Assembly (NCBI RefSeq): GCF_040361275.1
Contig: NZ_APNH01000003.1
Coordinates: 124,001 to 188,000, forward strand
Reading direction: 5' to 3'
From: Salinisphaera sp. T31B1
GTDB taxonomy: Bacteria > Pseudomonadota > Gammaproteobacteria > Nevskiales > Salinisphaeraceae
Length of the DNA stretch: 64,000 nucleotides
This document shows positions 62,983-64,000 of the stretch, one piece after another. Under the pieces are notes generated by a model, which saw only the letters and a list, made by a program, of their open reading frames with translations, was not told the DNA's origin and ran no database searches. Made by a program: the position numbers and the translations under genes. Positions within the stretch are counted from its first letter, which is position 1, and every line of letters starts with the position of its first letter.

Positions 62983-63623
62983 GGTCTGACGTCGCCCAGC
63001 CGTTCTTCGAGGTTGGCCAGTTCACGCAGCTTGCGGTGCGCTTCGTCGAGTTCGGCCTGCAGCCGTGCGATATGTGCCTGCTGCGCCTCAAGAGACGCCG
63101 TGTCGCCCGCGCTGGGCTCGGGCGATGGGTCCATGCCCGGCACGTCGTCCCGGGCCTCGCGTGGTGCGGTGTCGGAAGAAGTATCGGGCTTGGTCAGCTG
63201 GGTGTAGAGCCGCGCGTAGTCGGTTAGATACTGGCGTGCGGCCGGGCTCCACCTCGCGTCGTCGGCCTCGAGCGCGCGCTGGGCGTAGCGGGCCGCCTCG
63301 TCGGGCGTGTAGCGCCGCTGACCGGGCGTACCGTAGGCCAGCGCGAGATTGGCGTAGCTGTAGGCACCGGGCGTGTCCTGCGCAGCCTTGCGGGCCGCCA
63401 CGACCGCGTCCGCCCGTTGTTGCGGGGTGGCCGCGTGCAGTTCGTGGGCGAAGTTCAGCAGGGCGACGGCCGGGTCGCTCGGCGCGATGATCTGCGCGGC
63501 GACGCCACTCTGGCGCGACGGTGTCTGACGCGGCGTTTCATGCACACAGCCGGCGAGCAGGCACAGACCCAGCCCCAGCAGCCCGATCTGCGACAAAGAG
63601 TGTACCGGGACCCTACAGCGCAT
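62979..63623 (-). CDS. QseG/YfhG-like lipoprotein
   Basis: A 214-residue lipoprotein: signal with lipobox LLAGC (Cys about residue 23), an alpha-helical body (FAHELHAATPQQRADAVVAARKA, YSYANLALAYGTPG) resembling tetratricopeptide-like helices, and a C-terminal coiled coil (about 175-210, AQQAHIARLQAELDEAHRKLREL). Its position between a sensor kinase and a GlrR-like regulator is that of QseG, an outer-membrane lipoprotein that modulates the kinase. ATG 63623 overlaps the kinase stop; its own stop overlaps the regulator start. Sequence similarity to QseG is inferred from context more than motif. Confidence 0.72.
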   Translation of the reverse strand: MRCRVPVHSLSQIGLLGLGLCLLAGCVHETPRQTPSRQSGVAAQIIAPSDPAVALLNFAHELHAATPQQRADAVVAARKAAQDTPGAYSYANLALAYGTPGQRRYTPDEAARYAQRALEADDARWSPAARQYLTDYARLYTQLTKPDTSSDTAPREARDDVPGMDPSPEPSAGDTASLEAQQAHIARLQAELDEAHRKLRELANLEERLGDVRP

Positions 63624-64000
63624 GACGGTCCGGAATCTGCACGGTGAACAGCGCGCCGCCGCCGGGCGACTCATCGACACGGATGCTGCCGCCGTGGGCT
63701 TCCACGCACTCACGCACCACCGACAGCCCGATGCCCGTGCCACGCACGCCGCCGCTGGCCACGCGCTGACTGTCGCGGCTCTGGTAGAAGGCATCGAAGA
63801 TGGCGGCGCGTTCGTCGGCTGCCACGCCCGGGCCCTGGTCGGCCACGCGCACGCTCGTTGCCTGGTCGAGCCGACTGGCGTCCAGCGTGATGATGCCGCC
63901 CGCTGGCGAGAACTTCACCGCGTTGGCAAGCAGATTGTCGATGATCAGATGCATACGGTCCCGATCAGCGGTGATCGCGAATGCCTTGCCGGGCGTCACG
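63613..64000 (-). CDS. Sensor histidine kinase, C-terminal fragment (GlrK/QseE-like)
   Basis: The gene enters from the right edge. The visible 129 codons encode a HATPase_c domain: N box NLLANAVKFSP, G1 box DQGPGV, F box IFDAFYQS, G2 box GTGIGLSVVRE, and a short tail ending PDRHAL. The H box, dimerisation helices, HAMP and sensor domains lie outside the window. It overlaps the lipoprotein gene by 11 bases and would phosphorylate the GlrR-like regulator. Confidence 0.88.
   Translation of the reverse strand, partial: VTPGKAFAITADRDRMHLIIDNLLANAVKFSPAGGIITLDASRLDQATSVRVADQGPGVAADERAAIFDAFYQSRDSQRVASGGVRGTGIGLSVVRECVEAHGGSIRVDESPGGGALFTVQIPDRHAL

Overview
The window looks like a chromosomal segment of a GC-rich gammaproteobacterium. 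It carries ppa, a PPi-type phosphofructokinase, a short-form adk, rnd, mpl, sbcB, a YheS-type ABC-F ATPase, rhlE and a GlrK/QseG/GlrR-like locus. The mix of alkylsulfatase, peptide-type ABC transporters, a TRAP transporter and many acyl-CoA genes suits a marine or halophilic oil- or lipid-degrading organism such as Salinisphaera. That genus assignment is inference from gene content only. There are no rRNA or tRNA genes, no CRISPR array, no insertion sequence and no prophage that I can see.

Layout. 1-4962 (minus) holds a SbcD-like phosphoesterase, a YhaN-like SMC/Rad50-type ATPase and the start of an LD-carboxypeptidase, all overlapping. 5038-8223 has a DUF1615-like lipoprotein and a secreted alkylsulfatase, with a divergent AraC regulator to 9416. 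9417-9973 has no convincing gene. 9974-19963 is housekeeping: a DsbC/DsbG-like thiol protein, a GAF-GGDEF-EAL protein, exonuclease I, an ABC-F protein, an EamA transporter, RhlE and a DUF21-CBS membrane protein.

19982-30424 is uptake cluster A: a divergent LysR regulator, an alpha/beta hydrolase that has lost its catalytic serine, an outer-membrane porin, a complete peptide-type ABC importer with both ATPases fused in one chain, and a fumarase/aspartase-superfamily lyase. moaB and a PEP-CTERM-like protein separate it from cluster B. Cluster B (31901-54638) is about 22 kb of same-strand genes behind a divergent LysR regulator: two translationally coupled acyl-CoA dehydrogenases, a 2,4-dienoyl-CoA-reductase-type SDR, an NDP-forming acyl-CoA synthetase, two enoyl-CoA hydratase-family proteins, a CaiB-type CoA transferase, a second full peptide-type ABC importer, an MFS carrier, a TRAP transporter, an SMP-30 lactonase-like protein, and a porin paralogous to the one in cluster A. 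Together these read as a regulated system for importing and CoA-activating one or a few organic acids. The substrate cannot be told from sequence.

54743-64000 returns to housekeeping: ppa, a PPi-dependent phosphofructokinase, adk, rnd, a small membrane protein, mpl, an EF-hand protein and a sigma-54 two-component locus running off the right edge. Between mpl and the EF-hand gene lies the most unusual object in the window. It is a tandem array of three 71-74 nt elements (60719-60997), each a nearly constant 33-34 nt G/C-rich core enclosed by long stems whose two arms change together from copy to copy. A leftward intrinsic terminator with a UACG tetraloop and eight U residues sits six bases beyond the array. 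This is the signature of a structured RNA, and I do not recognise the family.
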